Shown: piece after piece, positions 54,272 through 63,912 of the stretch
Layout: each line of letters begins with the position of its first letter
How positions within the stretch are numbered: position 1 is the first letter of the stretch
NCBI RefSeq assembly: GCF_002924365.1
Contig: NZ_PQWB01000012.1
Coordinates: forward strand, 66,109-130,108
Origin: Chromobacterium alticapitis
Lineage (GTDB): Bacteria; Pseudomonadota; Gammaproteobacteria; Burkholderiales; Chromobacteriaceae
Direction of reading: 5' to 3'
DNA: 64,000 bases
The notes under the pieces: generated by a model
Seen by the model: the letters and a program-made list of their open reading frames with translations, nothing else
Database searches by the model: none
Told to the model about the DNA's origin: nothing
Program-made: the position numbers and the translations under genes

Positions 54272-55210
54272 ATGGACAAGCGAATGAAGCAGCTGGAGAT
54301 CATCGACTCCCACACCGGAGGCGAACCCACCCGGCTGGTATTGAGCGGCTTTCCTGCCCTGCAGGGGGACGCCATGGCGGACAAGCGCGACGCGCTGCGC
54401 GAGCGGCATGACCCATGGCGCCGCGCCTGCCTGCTGGAGCCGCGCGGCAGCGATGTGCTGGTGGGCGCGCTGTATTGCGAGCCGGTTTCGCCCGACGCCG
54501 CCTGCGGGGTGATCTTCTTCAACAACACCGGCTACCTGGGCATGTGCGGCCACGGCACCATAGGGCTGATCGCCTCCTTGCACTACCTGGGACGCATCGC
54601 GCCCGGCACGCACAAGATCGATACCCCGGTGGGGCCGGTCAGCGCCGTCTTGCACGAGGATGGATCGGTGACGCTGCGCAATGTGCCGGCCTATCGTTAC
54701 TGCCGGCAGGTATCGGTAGCGGTGCCCGGGCATGGTCAAGTGCTCGGCGATGTCGCCTGGGGCGGCAACTGGTTCTTTCTGGTGGCCGAGCATGGTCTGA
54801 GCGTGCGCTTGGACAATGTCGAAGCGCTGAGCGCTTTTACCTGGGCCGTGCAGCAGGCGCTGGAAGCGCAGGGCATCACCGGCGCCGACGGCGCGCGCAT
54901 CGATCATATCGAACTGTTCGCCGACGATGAACATGCAAACAGCCGCAACTTCGTCATGTGTCCGGGCAAGGCCTATGACCGCTCCCCCTGCGGCACCGGC
55001 ACCAGCGCCAAGCTGGCCTGCCTGGCGGCCGACGGCAAGCTGGCCGAAGGCGAGCGTTGGGTGCAGGCCGGCATCACCGGCAGCCGCTTTGTCGGCCATT
55101 ACCAGCGGGAGGGTGACTTCATCCGCCCCTACATCACCGGCCGCGCCCATATCACGGCCCGCGCCACGCTATTGATCGACGAAGAAGACCCCTTCGCGTG
55201 GGGCATTTGA
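54272..55210 (+). CDS. lhpA: 4-hydroxyproline 2-epimerase (proline racemase family)
   Basis: 312 residues from the ATG at 54272 (GGAG at 6 bases). Both catalytic cysteines of the proline racemase family are present: GMCGHGT near residue 91 and CGTGTSAK near residue 240, which favours the epimerase over the dehydratase, where the second is Thr. It converts trans-4-hydroxy-L-proline to cis-4-hydroxy-D-proline. The four following genes supply the rest of the pathway, which supports the assignment. Confidence 0.93.
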   Translation: MDKRMKQLEIIDSHTGGEPTRLVLSGFPALQGDAMADKRDALRERHDPWRRACLLEPRGSDVLVGALYCEPVSPDAACGVIFFNNTGYLGMCGHGTIGLIASLHYLGRIAPGTHKIDTPVGPVSAVLHEDGSVTLRNVPAYRYCRQVSVAVPGHGQVLGDVAWGGNWFFLVAEHGLSVRLDNVEALSAFTWAVQQALEAQGITGADGARIDHIELFADDEHANSRNFVMCPGKAYDRSPCGTGTSAKLACLAADGKLAEGERWVQAGITGSRFVGHYQREGDFIRPYITGRAHITARATLLIDEEDPFAWGI

Positions 55211-55268
55211 GCTCCGCGCCTCCTATCTATCCCTATCACCTGAATGAATGCCGCAAGGAGCAAAAACA

Positions 55269-56216
55269 ATGAGCGATAACATTTTCACCGGTTGCATCCC
55301 GGCGCTGATGACCCCGTGCACCGCCGATCGCCAGCCGGATTTCGACGCGCTGGTGGCCAAGGGCAAGGAACTGGTGTCCCTGGGCATGAGCGCGGTGGTG
55401 TACTGCGGCTCCATGGGAGACTGGCCGCTGCTGAGCGAAGCCCAGCGCCAGGAGGGCGTGGCGCGGCTGGTGGTTGCAGGCGTGCCGACCATAGTCGGCA
55501 CCGGCGCCGTCAACACCCGCGAGGCGGTTTCCCATGCCGCCCACGCCGCCAGGGTGGGGGCGCATGGGCTGATGGTGATCCCGCGCGTGCTGTCGCGCGG
55601 GGCGTCGCCTGCCGCGCAAAAGGCGCATTTCTCGGCCATTCTGGCCGCCGCGCCCAAGCTGCCGGCGGTGATCTACAACAGCCCCTACTACGGCTTTGCC
55701 ACCCGCGCCGACCTGTTCTTCGAGCTGCGCCGCGCTTATCCCAATCTGATCGGCTTCAAGGAGTTCGGGGGCGCCGCCGACCTGCGCTACGCCGCCGAGC
55801 ACATCACCTCCCAGGATGACGAAGTCACGCTGATGGTGGGGGTGGACACCCAGGTGGTGCACGGCTTCGTCAATTGCAACGCCACCGGCGCCATCACTGG
55901 CATCGGCAACGCGCTGCCGCGCGAAGTGCTGCATCTGGTGGCATTGAGCCGGGCGGCGGCCAGGGGAGATGCCGTCGCTCGCCGCCGCGCGCATGAGCTG
56001 GAATCGGCGCTGGCCGTGTTGTCTTCCTTCGACGAGGGCTGCGACCTGGTGCTGTATTACAAGCAGCTGATGGTGCTGAACGGCGACAAGGAATACGCGC
56101 TGCATTTCAACGAGACCGACGCGCTGAGCGCCGCCCAACGCCGCTATGCCGAGACCCAGTACGCGCTGTTCCGCGAGTGGTATCGCCATTGGTCGGCCGA
56201 GCAGAACGTCGCCTGA
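55269..56216 (+). CDS. lhpC: DapA-family deaminase (1-pyrroline-4-hydroxy-2-carboxylate deaminase)
   Basis: 315 residues, AAGGAG ribosome site. DHDPS-family barrel: [29 protein letters not shown] near residue 137 and the Schiff-base lysine in GFKEFGG near residue 163. In hydroxyproline catabolism the enzyme opens and deaminates the imine made by the oxidase to give 2-oxoglutarate semialdehyde. The position between epimerase and dehydrogenase genes fits this over lysine biosynthesis. Confidence 0.88.
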   Translation: MSDNIFTGCIPALMTPCTADRQPDFDALVAKGKELVSLGMSAVVYCGSMGDWPLLSEAQRQEGVARLVVAGVPTIVGTGAVNTREAVSHAAHAARVGAHGLMVIPRVLSRGASPAAQKAHFSAILAAAPKLPAVIYNSPYYGFATRADLFFELRRAYPNLIGFKEFGGAADLRYAAEHITSQDDEVTLMVGVDTQVVHGFVNCNATGAITGIGNALPREVLHLVALSRAAARGDAVARRRAHELESALAVLSSFDEGCDLVLYYKQLMVLNGDKEYALHFNETDALSAAQRRYAETQYALFREWYRHWSAEQNVA

Positions 56217-56236
56217 CGCTTAATCACACAGGAAAC

Positions 56237-57811
56237 ATGATGAACCTGACAGGCAAGATGCTTATCGGCGGGCAGGCTGTCGCCGGCCGCCGCGAGACGA
56301 TCCGGGCGATAGACCCATCCACCGATCAAGCGCTGGAGCCGGGCTACCCCGGCGCAGACCGCGAACAGGTGGAGCAGGCCTGCGCATTGGCGTGGGAGGC
56401 GTTTGACGCCTACCGAGAAACCGCGCCGGAAACGCGGGCGCGCTTTCTCGAAACCATAGCCGATGAAATAGAAGCGCTGGGCGATGCGCTGATAGAACGC
56501 GGGATGGCCGAAACCGGCCTGCCGCGCGCCCGGCTGCAAGGCGAGCGCGGCCGCACCTGCGGCCAGTTGCGGCTGTTCGCCCGCACGCTGCGGGCCGGCG
56601 AGTGGCTGGACGCGCGGGTAGACCCCGCCATGCCGCAGCGCCAGCCGCTGCCGCGCGCCGACTTGCGCCAGCGCCAGGTGGCGCTGGGGCCGGTGGCGGT
56701 GTTCGGCGCCAGCAACTTCCCCTTGGCCTTCTCGGTGGCCGGCGGCGACACCGCTTCCGCGCTGGCGGCCGGCTGCCCGATCATCGTCAAGGCCCATAGC
56801 GCCCACCCCGGCGTCAGCGAGCTGGTGGGGCAGGCCATCGCGCGGGCGGTGGAAAAATGCGAACTCCCGGCCGGCGTGTTTGGGCTGCTGTTCGGCGAAG
56901 GCCGCGAAGCAGGGCAGGCCTTGGTGGCCGATCCGCGCGTCAAGGCGGTGGGTTTCACCGGCTCGCGCAGCGGCGGCCTGGCCTTGTGCCGGCTGGCGCA
57001 AAACCGGCCGGAGCCGATTCCGGTTTACGCGGAAATGAGCGCCACCAATCCGGTGTTTCTGCTGCCGGCGGCGCTGCGGGCGCGCGGCGAGGCGCTGGCG
57101 AAGGGCTTCGTCGGTTCGCTGACGCTGGGCGCGGGACAGTTCTGCACCAATCCCGGCTTGATCATCGCGGAGCAAGGGCTGGCGCTGGACGGCTTCATCG
57201 CCGCCGCGTCCGCCCTGCTGCGGCAGAGCCCGGCGCAGACCATGCTGACGCCCGGCATTTGCCGCGCATACCAGGCGGGCGTAGACGCGTTGTCCGGCCA
57301 TGCCTGCCTGGCGGCCGCCGGCTTGCCGGCTACCGGGCCGAACCAGTGCCAGGCCCAGCTGTGGCTGGCCGACGCGCGGGACTATCTGGCCAAGCCGGCC
57401 TTGCGGGCCGAGGTGTTCGGCGCCGCCGCCTTGATCGTGCAATGCCGGGACGCACGGGAATTTCGCGAGTTGGCCGAGCAGCTGGAAGGCCAGCTCACCG
57501 CCACGCTGCAGCTGGACGAGGGCGATTTGGACCTGGCCCACGTGCTGCTGCCCACGCTGGAGCGCAAGGCCGGCCGCATTCTGGTGAACGGCTGGCCCAC
57601 CAGCGTGGAAGTGTGCGACGCCATGGTGCACGGCGGGCCGTACCCGGCCACTTCGGACGCGCGCGCCACCTCGGTGGGCACCGCGGCCATCCAGCGCTTC
57701 CTGCGGCCGGTGTGCTACCAGGACTTCCCGGACGCGCTGTTGCCGCAGGCATTGCAACACGCCAATCCACTGGCGCTGCGCCGCCTGCTGGATGGCGGGC
57801 GGGAGGGCTGA
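56237..57811 (+). CDS. 2-oxoglutarate semialdehyde dehydrogenase (aldehyde dehydrogenase)
   Basis: 524 residues; tandem ATGs at 56237 and 56240, ribosome site AGGAA. ALDH fold with catalytic Cys in GQFCTNP near residue 303 and Glu in EMSATNP near residue 266, and the NAD site ASNFPLAF. It belongs to the NADP-type KGSADH/GucD-like branch and would oxidise 2-oxoglutarate semialdehyde to 2-oxoglutarate. The gene follows lhpC closely and precedes the oxidoreductase by 3 bases. Confidence 0.88.
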   Translation: MMNLTGKMLIGGQAVAGRRETIRAIDPSTDQALEPGYPGADREQVEQACALAWEAFDAYRETAPETRARFLETIADEIEALGDALIERGMAETGLPRARLQGERGRTCGQLRLFARTLRAGEWLDARVDPAMPQRQPLPRADLRQRQVALGPVAVFGASNFPLAFSVAGGDTASALAAGCPIIVKAHSAHPGVSELVGQAIARAVEKCELPAGVFGLLFGEGREAGQALVADPRVKAVGFTGSRSGGLALCRLAQNRPEPIPVYAEMSATNPVFLLPAALRARGEALAKGFVGSLTLGAGQFCTNPGLIIAEQGLALDGFIAAASALLRQSPAQTMLTPGICRAYQAGVDALSGHACLAAAGLPATGPNQCQAQLWLADARDYLAKPALRAEVFGAAALIVQCRDAREFRELAEQLEGQLTATLQLDEGDLDLAHVLLPTLERKAGRILVNGWPTSVEVCDAMVHGGPYPATSDARATSVGTAAIQRFLRPVCYQDFPDALLPQALQHANPLALRRLLDGGREG

Positions 57812-57814
57812 GCG

Positions 57815-59074
57815 ATGGCGCCCGCTCTTGCGCCCGGCGCGGCCGTCATCGTGGCGGGCGCCGGCGTGGTCGGCATCGCCGCCGCCTTGCAGCTGCGCCT
57901 GGCCGGTTTCGAAGTGACGCTGCTGGACCGCGGCGAGCCGGCGATGGAAACCAGCTACGGCAATGCCGGCGCTTTCGCTGTCAGCGATGTGATTCCGCTG
58001 GCCGAGCCGGGCGTGCTGCGCAAGGTTCCCGGTTGGATGCTGGACCCGCTGGGGCCGCTGGCCCTGCGCTGGCGATACCTGCCCACGCTGGCGCCCTGGC
58101 TGCTGCGCTTTCTGGCCGCCAGCCGGCCGCGGCGCGTGGCGGAGCTGACGCAGTCTCTGGCCGCGCTGCTGGGCCGAGTCAACGACGACTACGCCGGGCT
58201 GATCGCCCAAGCCGGCCTTGGCCATCTGTGGCGGCGGCACGGCAACCTGACGCTGTATCGCAGCCGGGAAGAGTTCGACGCCGCCGCGCCGGCCTGGGAG
58301 GCCAAGCGCCGCCATGGCGTGCAGTGGCAGGCGCTGGAGCGCGAGGCGCTGGCGGGAGAAGAGGCGAGCTTGGGCGAGGAATGGCGCTACGCGGTCAAGG
58401 TGCCGGCGTGGTCTCATGTGGACGATCCCTATGTCTTCAGCCGCGGCTTGTTCGACGCCTTTATCCGCGAGGGCGGCCGCTTTGTGCGGGACGAGGCGCT
58501 GGCCACGGCGACGGAAGCCGGGCGCGTAGTCGGCGTGGAAACGGCCGGCAGGGGCCGGCTGCGCGCCGACGCGGTGCTGATCGCCTGCGGCGTGTGGAGC
58601 GACCGCTTCGTCAAACAGCATCAATACCGCGTGCCGCTGGAAAGCGAGCGCGGCTATCACGTCAACCTGCCCAAGGCCGGGGTGACGCTGCGCCACTTCA
58701 TCCAGTGCGCCAGCGAGAGCTTCGTCATCCTGCCCATGGCCAACGGCGGCTTGCGTCTGGCCGGCACGGTGGAGCTGGCGCACCGTGACGCGCCGCCAGA
58801 CTGGCGCCGCGCCCACATCCTGCTGGACAAGGCCAAGCGCATCGTCGGCGATTTCTCCACCGAGGACATGACGGTGTGGATGGGCAACCGCCCGTCGCTG
58901 CCGGACACCTTGCCCATCATCGGCCCGGCGCCGCAGCCGGGGCTGTGGTTCGCCACCGGCCACGGCCATCTGGGCCTGACCCTGGCGGCCACCACCGGCG
59001 CGCTGCTGCGCGACATGCTGCAGGGACGGACTCCGGCGCTGGACATGCAGCCGTATCGGCTATCTCGTTTTTGA
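57815..59074 (+). CDS. DadA-like FAD oxidoreductase (D-hydroxyproline dehydrogenase)
   Basis: 419 residues. N-terminal FAD-binding GxGxxG in VAGAGVVGIAAALQL (about residues 12-26), ETSYGNAGAF and a C-terminal GHGHLGLTLAATTG motif, all typical of DAO/DadA-type enzymes. It would oxidise cis-4-hydroxy-D-proline to the pyrroline imine, which lhpC consumes. A single-subunit enzyme here replaces the multi-subunit form of other bacteria. It starts 3 bases after the dehydrogenase gene. Confidence 0.88.
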   Translation: MAPALAPGAAVIVAGAGVVGIAAALQLRLAGFEVTLLDRGEPAMETSYGNAGAFAVSDVIPLAEPGVLRKVPGWMLDPLGPLALRWRYLPTLAPWLLRFLAASRPRRVAELTQSLAALLGRVNDDYAGLIAQAGLGHLWRRHGNLTLYRSREEFDAAAPAWEAKRRHGVQWQALEREALAGEEASLGEEWRYAVKVPAWSHVDDPYVFSRGLFDAFIREGGRFVRDEALATATEAGRVVGVETAGRGRLRADAVLIACGVWSDRFVKQHQYRVPLESERGYHVNLPKAGVTLRHFIQCASESFVILPMANGGLRLAGTVELAHRDAPPDWRRAHILLDKAKRIVGDFSTEDMTVWMGNRPSLPDTLPIIGPAPQPGLWFATGHGHLGLTLAATTGALLRDMLQGRTPALDMQPYRLSRF

Positions 59075-59174
59075 CCCCGCCTCAGGCCGGCGCAGACCGG
59101 CCGCGGCGGGGGAGTAGTGGCGGGGAGGGCCAGGTGGTTTTCCCCGGTAAATGCAGCATCAAAGGAGACATCTC

Positions 59175-60323
59175 ATGGCTTGGAACAAACTGTTTGCGGA
59201 AGTGAACTGGGTGGTGGCATTGGGCGGCATGATGGCGCCGTTCGCCATGGCGGCGGCCCATGCCGATACCGTGGTCAAGATAGGCTTCGCCTCCCCGCTG
59301 TCCGGCCCGCAGGCTCACTATGGCAAGGACAATGAAAACGCCGCCAAGATGGCGGTGGACGATGTCAACGCCAAGGGCCTGGTGGTGGGCGGGCAGAAGA
59401 TCCAGTTCGAGCTGGTGTCCGAGGATGACCAGGCGGACCCGCGCATCGGCACCCAGGCGGCGCAGCGGCTGGTGGATGCCGGCGTGAAGGCCGTCATCGG
59501 CCACTTCAACTCCGGCGTGTCCATCCCGGCCTCGCGCCTTTACTCCGACGCCGGCATTCCGCAATTGTCCGTAGCAACCAACCCGGCCTATACCCAACAA
59601 GGCTACAAAACCGCCTTCCGCCTAGTGGGCAGCGACAGCCAGATAGGCGGCGCGCTGGGGCAGTTTGCCGTTAAAACGATGAAGGCCAAGACCATCGTCG
59701 CCATCGACGACCGCACTGCCTACGGCCAAGGCATCGCCGACGAGTTCGTCAAGGCGGTGGCCGCCAACGGCGGCAAGGTGGCGCGCCGCGAATTCACCAC
59801 CGACAAAGCCACCGACTTCACCGCCATCCTCACCTCGCTCAAGGCCGTCAACCCGGACGTGGTGTTTTACGGCGGCGCCGACGCCCAGGCCGCGCCCATG
59901 GTCAAGCAGATGAAACGGCTGGGGCTCAAAGCCAAGCTGATGGGCGGGGACATGCTCAACACCCCCACCTTCATCCAGCTGGCCGGCGCGGACGCGGCCG
60001 GCCATTACTCGGCGGTAGCCGGCGGCGTGCTCGGCGCCCGCCCGGCGGGCAAGGCGTTTGAGCGCCGCTACAAGGAACGCTTCCATCAAGACGTGGTGCT
60101 GCTGGGGCCGCAGTTCTACGACGGCGTGATGCTGGTGGCCACGGCCATGAAACAGGCGGGCTCGGTGGAACCGGCCAAATACCTGCCCAAGCTGGCCGCC
60201 ATCCGCTACAGCGGCGTCACCGCGGACTTCGCCTTCGCGCCCAACGGCAGTCTATTGAAAGCGCCGGTGACGCTGTCCACGGTGAAAAACAACGCCTGGA
60301 CCGTGGAAACGGTGGTCCGCTGA
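59175..60323 (+). CDS. Branched-chain amino-acid-type (LivJ-like) binding protein
   Basis: 382 residues, AAAGGAG ribosome site, signal peptide with cleavage near AHA-DT (residue 32). Pattern TVVKIGFASPLSGPQAHYGKDNENAAKMAVDDVNAKGL and AVIGHFNSGVSIPASRLYSDAGIPQLSVATNPAYT is that of the LivJ/Leu-Ile-Val-binding family. It is the last gene of the hydroxyproline operon, probably for substrate uptake, but no Liv permease genes follow. A terminator lies 50 bases downstream. Confidence 0.9.
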   Translation: MAWNKLFAEVNWVVALGGMMAPFAMAAAHADTVVKIGFASPLSGPQAHYGKDNENAAKMAVDDVNAKGLVVGGQKIQFELVSEDDQADPRIGTQAAQRLVDAGVKAVIGHFNSGVSIPASRLYSDAGIPQLSVATNPAYTQQGYKTAFRLVGSDSQIGGALGQFAVKTMKAKTIVAIDDRTAYGQGIADEFVKAVAANGGKVARREFTTDKATDFTAILTSLKAVNPDVVFYGGADAQAAPMVKQMKRLGLKAKLMGGDMLNTPTFIQLAGADAAGHYSAVAGGVLGARPAGKAFERRYKERFHQDVVLLGPQFYDGVMLVATAMKQAGSVEPAKYLPKLAAIRYSGVTADFAFAPNGSLLKAPVTLSTVKNNAWTVETVVR

Positions 60324-60373
60324 ACGCGGCCAGGCAAGACGATATTTCCCCCGGCGTACTCCTCCGCCTTTGG

Positions 60374-60412
60374 GCCGGCTCTCTTGATTGGGGGCTGGCT
60401 TCTTTTTTATTT
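60374..60412 (+). terminator. Terminator of the hydroxyproline operon
   Basis: 8-bp stem GCCGGCTC / GGGCTGGC (two G-U pairs) with a 10-base loop, then a TTCTTTTTTATTT tract. It marks the end of the high-GC host part. Confidence 0.75.
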
Positions 60413-60661
60413 GGGGCGTTGGTTTGGCGTAGGAGGGAGGATGTCTGGCTACTGCAACTAAGCTAGTCAGATGGGCTGCTTATCGGCCTTTGCTGTCGTT
60501 GAGGGGGCCTCGAGCGAATGGCCGGTATTTCCTCGATTGCTGACGTAAGCGAGTCGATCGTCAGCAGTACCGATTCAAGAGCGCCCAGTGCTGTGGTCGT
60601 AATGCACTCGGCAAGGAGATAGGCATTTGAATAACTTATCCGATAGAAAGGCCGCTTGTAT
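60413..60661. other. Spacer at the composition boundary, with an inverted repeat
   Basis: 249 bases between the operon terminator and the stop of the large minus-strand gene. No coding frame of note. An 8-bp inverted repeat TGCTGACG / CGTCAGCA with a 13-base spacer lies at 60538-60566, without a T-run. GC content falls to the right of about 60.4 kb. Confidence 0.45.
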
Positions 60662-63541
60662 TTACCGAACTACCCCTGCCTCCTCAATGAAAGGATTCAC
60701 GATGGATAGGCGATGGGGCAGAACACCCGCTGAAACCCAGATACCTTCGGCTACAGGCTCTTCATCGTGGCTTTGATCAATCGCCAGGACGAGGGGAGCC
60801 CCCTTCCGCTCGCCCACGGCCATAGCCTCTTCAGCGATGTTCGTTAAATGGACTACGCGCCGCTGCATCGGGACCAAGCCCTCACGGATGATAGCGTCCA
60901 GCGCCGACCAGCTAGAACCGTGAAAGAGAGAAGCCGGTGAGCCAAGTTTGATGCCGACATCAATGACAACGTCTAGGGAGTGACCGTAGAGCGCTCTGAT
61001 GCGACCGTCTCGAACCTCGAATCTTGGCTCGCCGGGATGCTCAGCGATAGCCAGTAACTGGCTCGAGTCCACTTTGAGAGTGAGCGCTAGGTCATCCATC
61101 GACGCGAATCCGGCTTGATCGATCGGAACACCGTTGTTCGGGCCCTGGTGACGAAGCTGGTACGCCATCGCCGTGCTTAACCGCCGATGGTCATGAGTCG
61201 GGACGGACTCATTTATGTCTGACTGTTCGGTGCGCGAGAGCGCTTGAAGTAGCACTCGCGCCAAATCCTTGGTCGCATCATCACCGCAGTCCATCAACAA
61301 TCCGCACAGCTCGCGCGCGTGGCGCCGCAACTGCTTTCCAGCCTCCTTCTCAGTGCCTAGCCGCAACGCGCGGGTAAGGGCAAACCATCCGTATGCAGCG
61401 GTCAGAGCAGCGTCGCTGAGTGTTTTTCCTATGCCAGATAGGTAGCGCGCCATGATTGCTAGCCGCCTGTACCAGCCTTCTGGGTTCGCTGGTACTAGGG
61501 CGTTGTCTTCGATCAATTGAGCAACGTCGTACCCAATCGGGACGAAGTCACTGGACTCAAGATCAATGGCGACAATTCGTCCTACGGGGTCCACGAGCCA
61601 GTTGGACGCATGACCATCCCGTTTCCTTACCAGCGATAGTTTCTCTGGGAAGAGATTGCGCAGAGAATCCACGAAGCGCTCAGCCTGTTCCGGCTCGAAT
61701 AGGGTTCTCGACCACATCTTGAGATACTCCTTCAGCGACCGCCATGCTGACTTTCCTGCCGGCGGGCTTCCAGCAATGCGATGGAAGACCCCAAGAAGGT
61801 CTACGATCGGCTCAAGTACACCTGAGGCCTCCTCAGTGCGCAGTTCGCTCACCAATCGTCCAACAGCTCGTTGAGAGACGTGTACCCATCGCCGCTCATC
61901 GTCAAAAGGAACCTCGACGATCGCAAGCGAACGAGGTACTTCGAATCGATTTGCATCGCCCTGCTGATTGATCTCGTTTCGCAGTGCTGTAAGCATCGAT
62001 GCTTCGTGCTCAGCCTTGGCTTTGGTTGTCCTCTTAAAAACGAACGCCTCAGACAGAAATCCTCTTGCGTCGGCAACCGCAAAGACTTCATTGCGCCCAC
62101 CCAGGTGCGATCGTGCATAGACGGTTGAGCCCAGCGCAAGTGTCGCCGCGTCCCGCCAACTGTCTGCAGTAGCTGAAGCACTCCCCCCAGATTCGCTGAC
62201 AAGGAACTCTCGGACTCGCGCAATGCCGATTCGCGGAAGCGGCCAAGTCGAATGGCGGGCGGCAAGTTCATCGAATATCTCCAGGGCTTGGCATGCCAAA
62301 TCCTGATCTCCAGTTTGCTTCGCCGCGGATAGCGCTGCTGCACCAGCCTCCCACTGAACGTGTCTGTTCCAGGATGCCTTCGTAGCTAGCCATCCCGTGA
62401 TTTCCACGTAGCGTGAAAAATCTTTCGGCTGAAGAAACTCGACTGGTCCGTCGACCATCTGGCGTAGGAATCGGGCACTCAGCACTGCTGCAGGAACCAC
62501 CCCATTACTGATTCGCAGATTTTCGAGCCCATCAATCACTCGCCTGATGATTTCCCAGAGTTCGCAAGATGGCTTTGTAGCCATTGAAGTGATGAGCCCT
62601 CTCGGGATCGCCATTGATCTGGCTGACGTAACGAGTTGTTGCTGCTCGGCCTCCGCTACTAGGGTGGACAGAACGCTGCAGCGGGCCTTTTCAACACCGT
62701 TCCGTGGACGGCACTCCTCAAGCAGACTCGCTGCTCTGCTAAGGTAGCGTCTAGCATCTCTGGATCCCGGCACCGCGAGTTGTGCAAGGCGTAACCGAGC
62801 CTCGGCCTGGGCGATCTCCGAACCCTCGGCGAGATTCTGATTCGCCGAAAGAAGCTCTAGCGCATCTCGCAATAGCGAGGCATCGCCGGTTTGATCGAAC
62901 TGTTGAACCAGAAGCTCGAGCCGATAGACAAGCGTTTCAGGCTGCACGTTTCCAAGCTTCATCGACTCTTGGGAGTACAGCAAGGCTCTTGAAACCACTT
63001 CAGGCGATACGTTGATCCAGCGCCCGATCATTGCAACTGCAGTCGCGTACTTTCCAGTAGCTATTCGCCTTGTGTCGTCCGAAAGGAACTGACTCTCGAT
63101 GGAGAACCGAAACTCTGACAGTGCTGTTCGGAATCGCGCGATGGCTATATCGATTTCATCACCGGCAAAACTTGCCTTGGCGTCTTTGTACAACGCATCA
63201 GCTGCTCTAAATGCAACATTGGCTAGCGTTCTGGAGAACCCCAGACTGATCATCGCCAATGAATTTCCCGTATCGGCCGGGTTTCGGCGCATATGTTCGA
63301 GTATCAGCAGGAGTCCCGGCGTCGGGAGGGTAACACCCTCCCTGAGTACCTTGCGCCACAGCTCGGCTGCGGACGCATGGCTGTCAGCGTTAATGATTGA
63401 GTCCAGCTCCGACGACAATGGGGAATTGGTGAGCCAACTGATCGAGGACGCTGACCCAAGGTAGGCAAGTGAAGTAAAGCTTTCGCCTAGCTCCGGAGCC
63501 CACGCGTGTAGCGCACCCGCAATCTCATCAGTTTGTGTCAT
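60662..63541 (-). CDS. Helical domain - APH/kinase-like domain - KptA/Tpt1 RNA 2'-phosphotransferase fusion
   Basis: 959 residues, start at 63541. About residues 1-470 are alpha-helical and repeat-like (TPR-type solenoid). Residues about 480-740 look like an aminoglycoside-phosphotransferase/protein kinase fold: the lysine in FVFKRT (K503), a following helix Glu near 513, a hinge RAVGRLVSEL, the catalytic loop RDGHASN (D642, N647) and the metal-binding AIDLES (D660). Residues about 785-950 match Tpt1/KptA: LRH (R797, H798), DQAGFASMDDL, IRALYGHS (R849), SLFHGS and GERKGAPLVLAID (R912), so the full Arg-His-Arg-Arg catalytic set is present. Tpt1 transfers an RNA 2'-phosphate to NAD, and some members ADP-ribosylate nucleic acid ends. 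The gene is visibly less GC-rich than its neighbours, suggesting transfer. Its biological role is unknown; RNA repair or phage defence is inferred. Confidence 0.85.
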   Translation of the reverse strand: MTQTDEIAGALHAWAPELGESFTSLAYLGSASSISWLTNSPLSSELDSIINADSHASAAELWRKVLREGVTLPTPGLLLILEHMRRNPADTGNSLAMISLGFSRTLANVAFRAADALYKDAKASFAGDEIDIAIARFRTALSEFRFSIESQFLSDDTRRIATGKYATAVAMIGRWINVSPEVVSRALLYSQESMKLGNVQPETLVYRLELLVQQFDQTGDASLLRDALELLSANQNLAEGSEIAQAEARLRLAQLAVPGSRDARRYLSRAASLLEECRPRNGVEKARCSVLSTLVAEAEQQQLVTSARSMAIPRGLITSMATKPSCELWEIIRRVIDGLENLRISNGVVPAAVLSARFLRQMVDGPVEFLQPKDFSRYVEITGWLATKASWNRHVQWEAGAAALSAAKQTGDQDLACQALEIFDELAARHSTWPLPRIGIARVREFLVSESGGSASATADSWRDAATLALGSTVYARSHLGGRNEVFAVADARGFLSEAFVFKRTTKAKAEHEASMLTALRNEINQQGDANRFEVPRSLAIVEVPFDDERRWVHVSQRAVGRLVSELRTEEASGVLEPIVDLLGVFHRIAGSPPAGKSAWRSLKEYLKMWSRTLFEPEQAERFVDSLRNLFPEKLSLVRKRDGHASNWLVDPVGRIVAIDLESSDFVPIGYDVAQLIEDNALVPANPEGWYRRLAIMARYLSGIGKTLSDAALTAAYGWFALTRALRLGTEKEAGKQLRRHARELCGLLMDCGDDATKDLARVLLQALSRTEQSDINESVPTHDHRRLSTAMAYQLRHQGPNNGVPIDQAGFASMDDLALTLKVDSSQLLAIAEHPGEPRFEVRDGRIRALYGHSLDVVIDVGIKLGSPASLFHGSSWSALDAIIREGLVPMQRRVVHLTNIAEEAMAVGERKGAPLVLAIDQSHDEEPVAEGIWVSAGVLPHRLSIVNPFIEEAGVVR

Positions 63542-63584
63542 GGCCTGCCTTTTCTCCCGAATCGACGGAATTTAAAAGTCATAA

Positions 63585-63612
63585 AGCATAGCGTAGCCGG
63601 TTGGGACTCCAA
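63585..63612 (-). promoter_or_regulatory. Candidate promoter of the kinase-KptA gene
   Basis: On the minus strand TTGGAG (63612-63607) and TATGCT (63590-63585), 16-base spacer, about 45 bases upstream of the start. The gap 63542-63912 otherwise holds only a bidirectional terminator; a 63-residue plus-strand frame across it has no ribosome site or similarity. Confidence 0.45.
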
Positions 63613-63832
63613 AAGCAGCCGATGCTCTTGCTCTTGCACTAAGAAACCAAGCGAGAATGTGCGGCCTAAGAGCAAGTCTGGATTGTTACGCAAAGCGGAC
63701 ATAACCTGGGCGGCTTTGCCATGACTACTTCGGCCGAATAGCGGCCACAGCGGCCCATCATGGTGTGTCTATTGTCCTAAAGGATCCAGCCATCTAGCTA
63801 GAATCGCTGACAACCCAGTCCACCAGCAATGA

Positions 63833-63868
63833 AAAAGCCCGCGCTCATTTTAAGAGACGCGGGCTTTT
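63833..63868. terminator. Bidirectional terminator between the right-edge gene and the kinase-KptA gene
   Basis: AAAAGCCCGCG / CGCGGGCTTTT, an 11-bp perfect stem with a 14-base loop and T-runs on both strands. It separates the transcript of the minus-strand gene at the right edge from the kinase-KptA gene, so the latter is transcribed on its own. Confidence 0.92.
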
Positions 63869-63912
63869 GTCTGTGCAAGACAATACCGTGCCTTAGAACG
63901 GTTGTTAAGTAA

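Noticed and set aside
56144..58969. 941-residue minus-strand open frame across the hydroxyproline operon
   Set aside because: Antisense to lhpC, the dehydrogenase and the FAD enzyme, all with intact motifs; composition typical of shadow frames.
63533..63724. 63-residue plus-strand frame upstream of the kinase-KptA gene
   Set aside because: It overlaps the start of that gene and its promoter and has no ribosome site or similarity.
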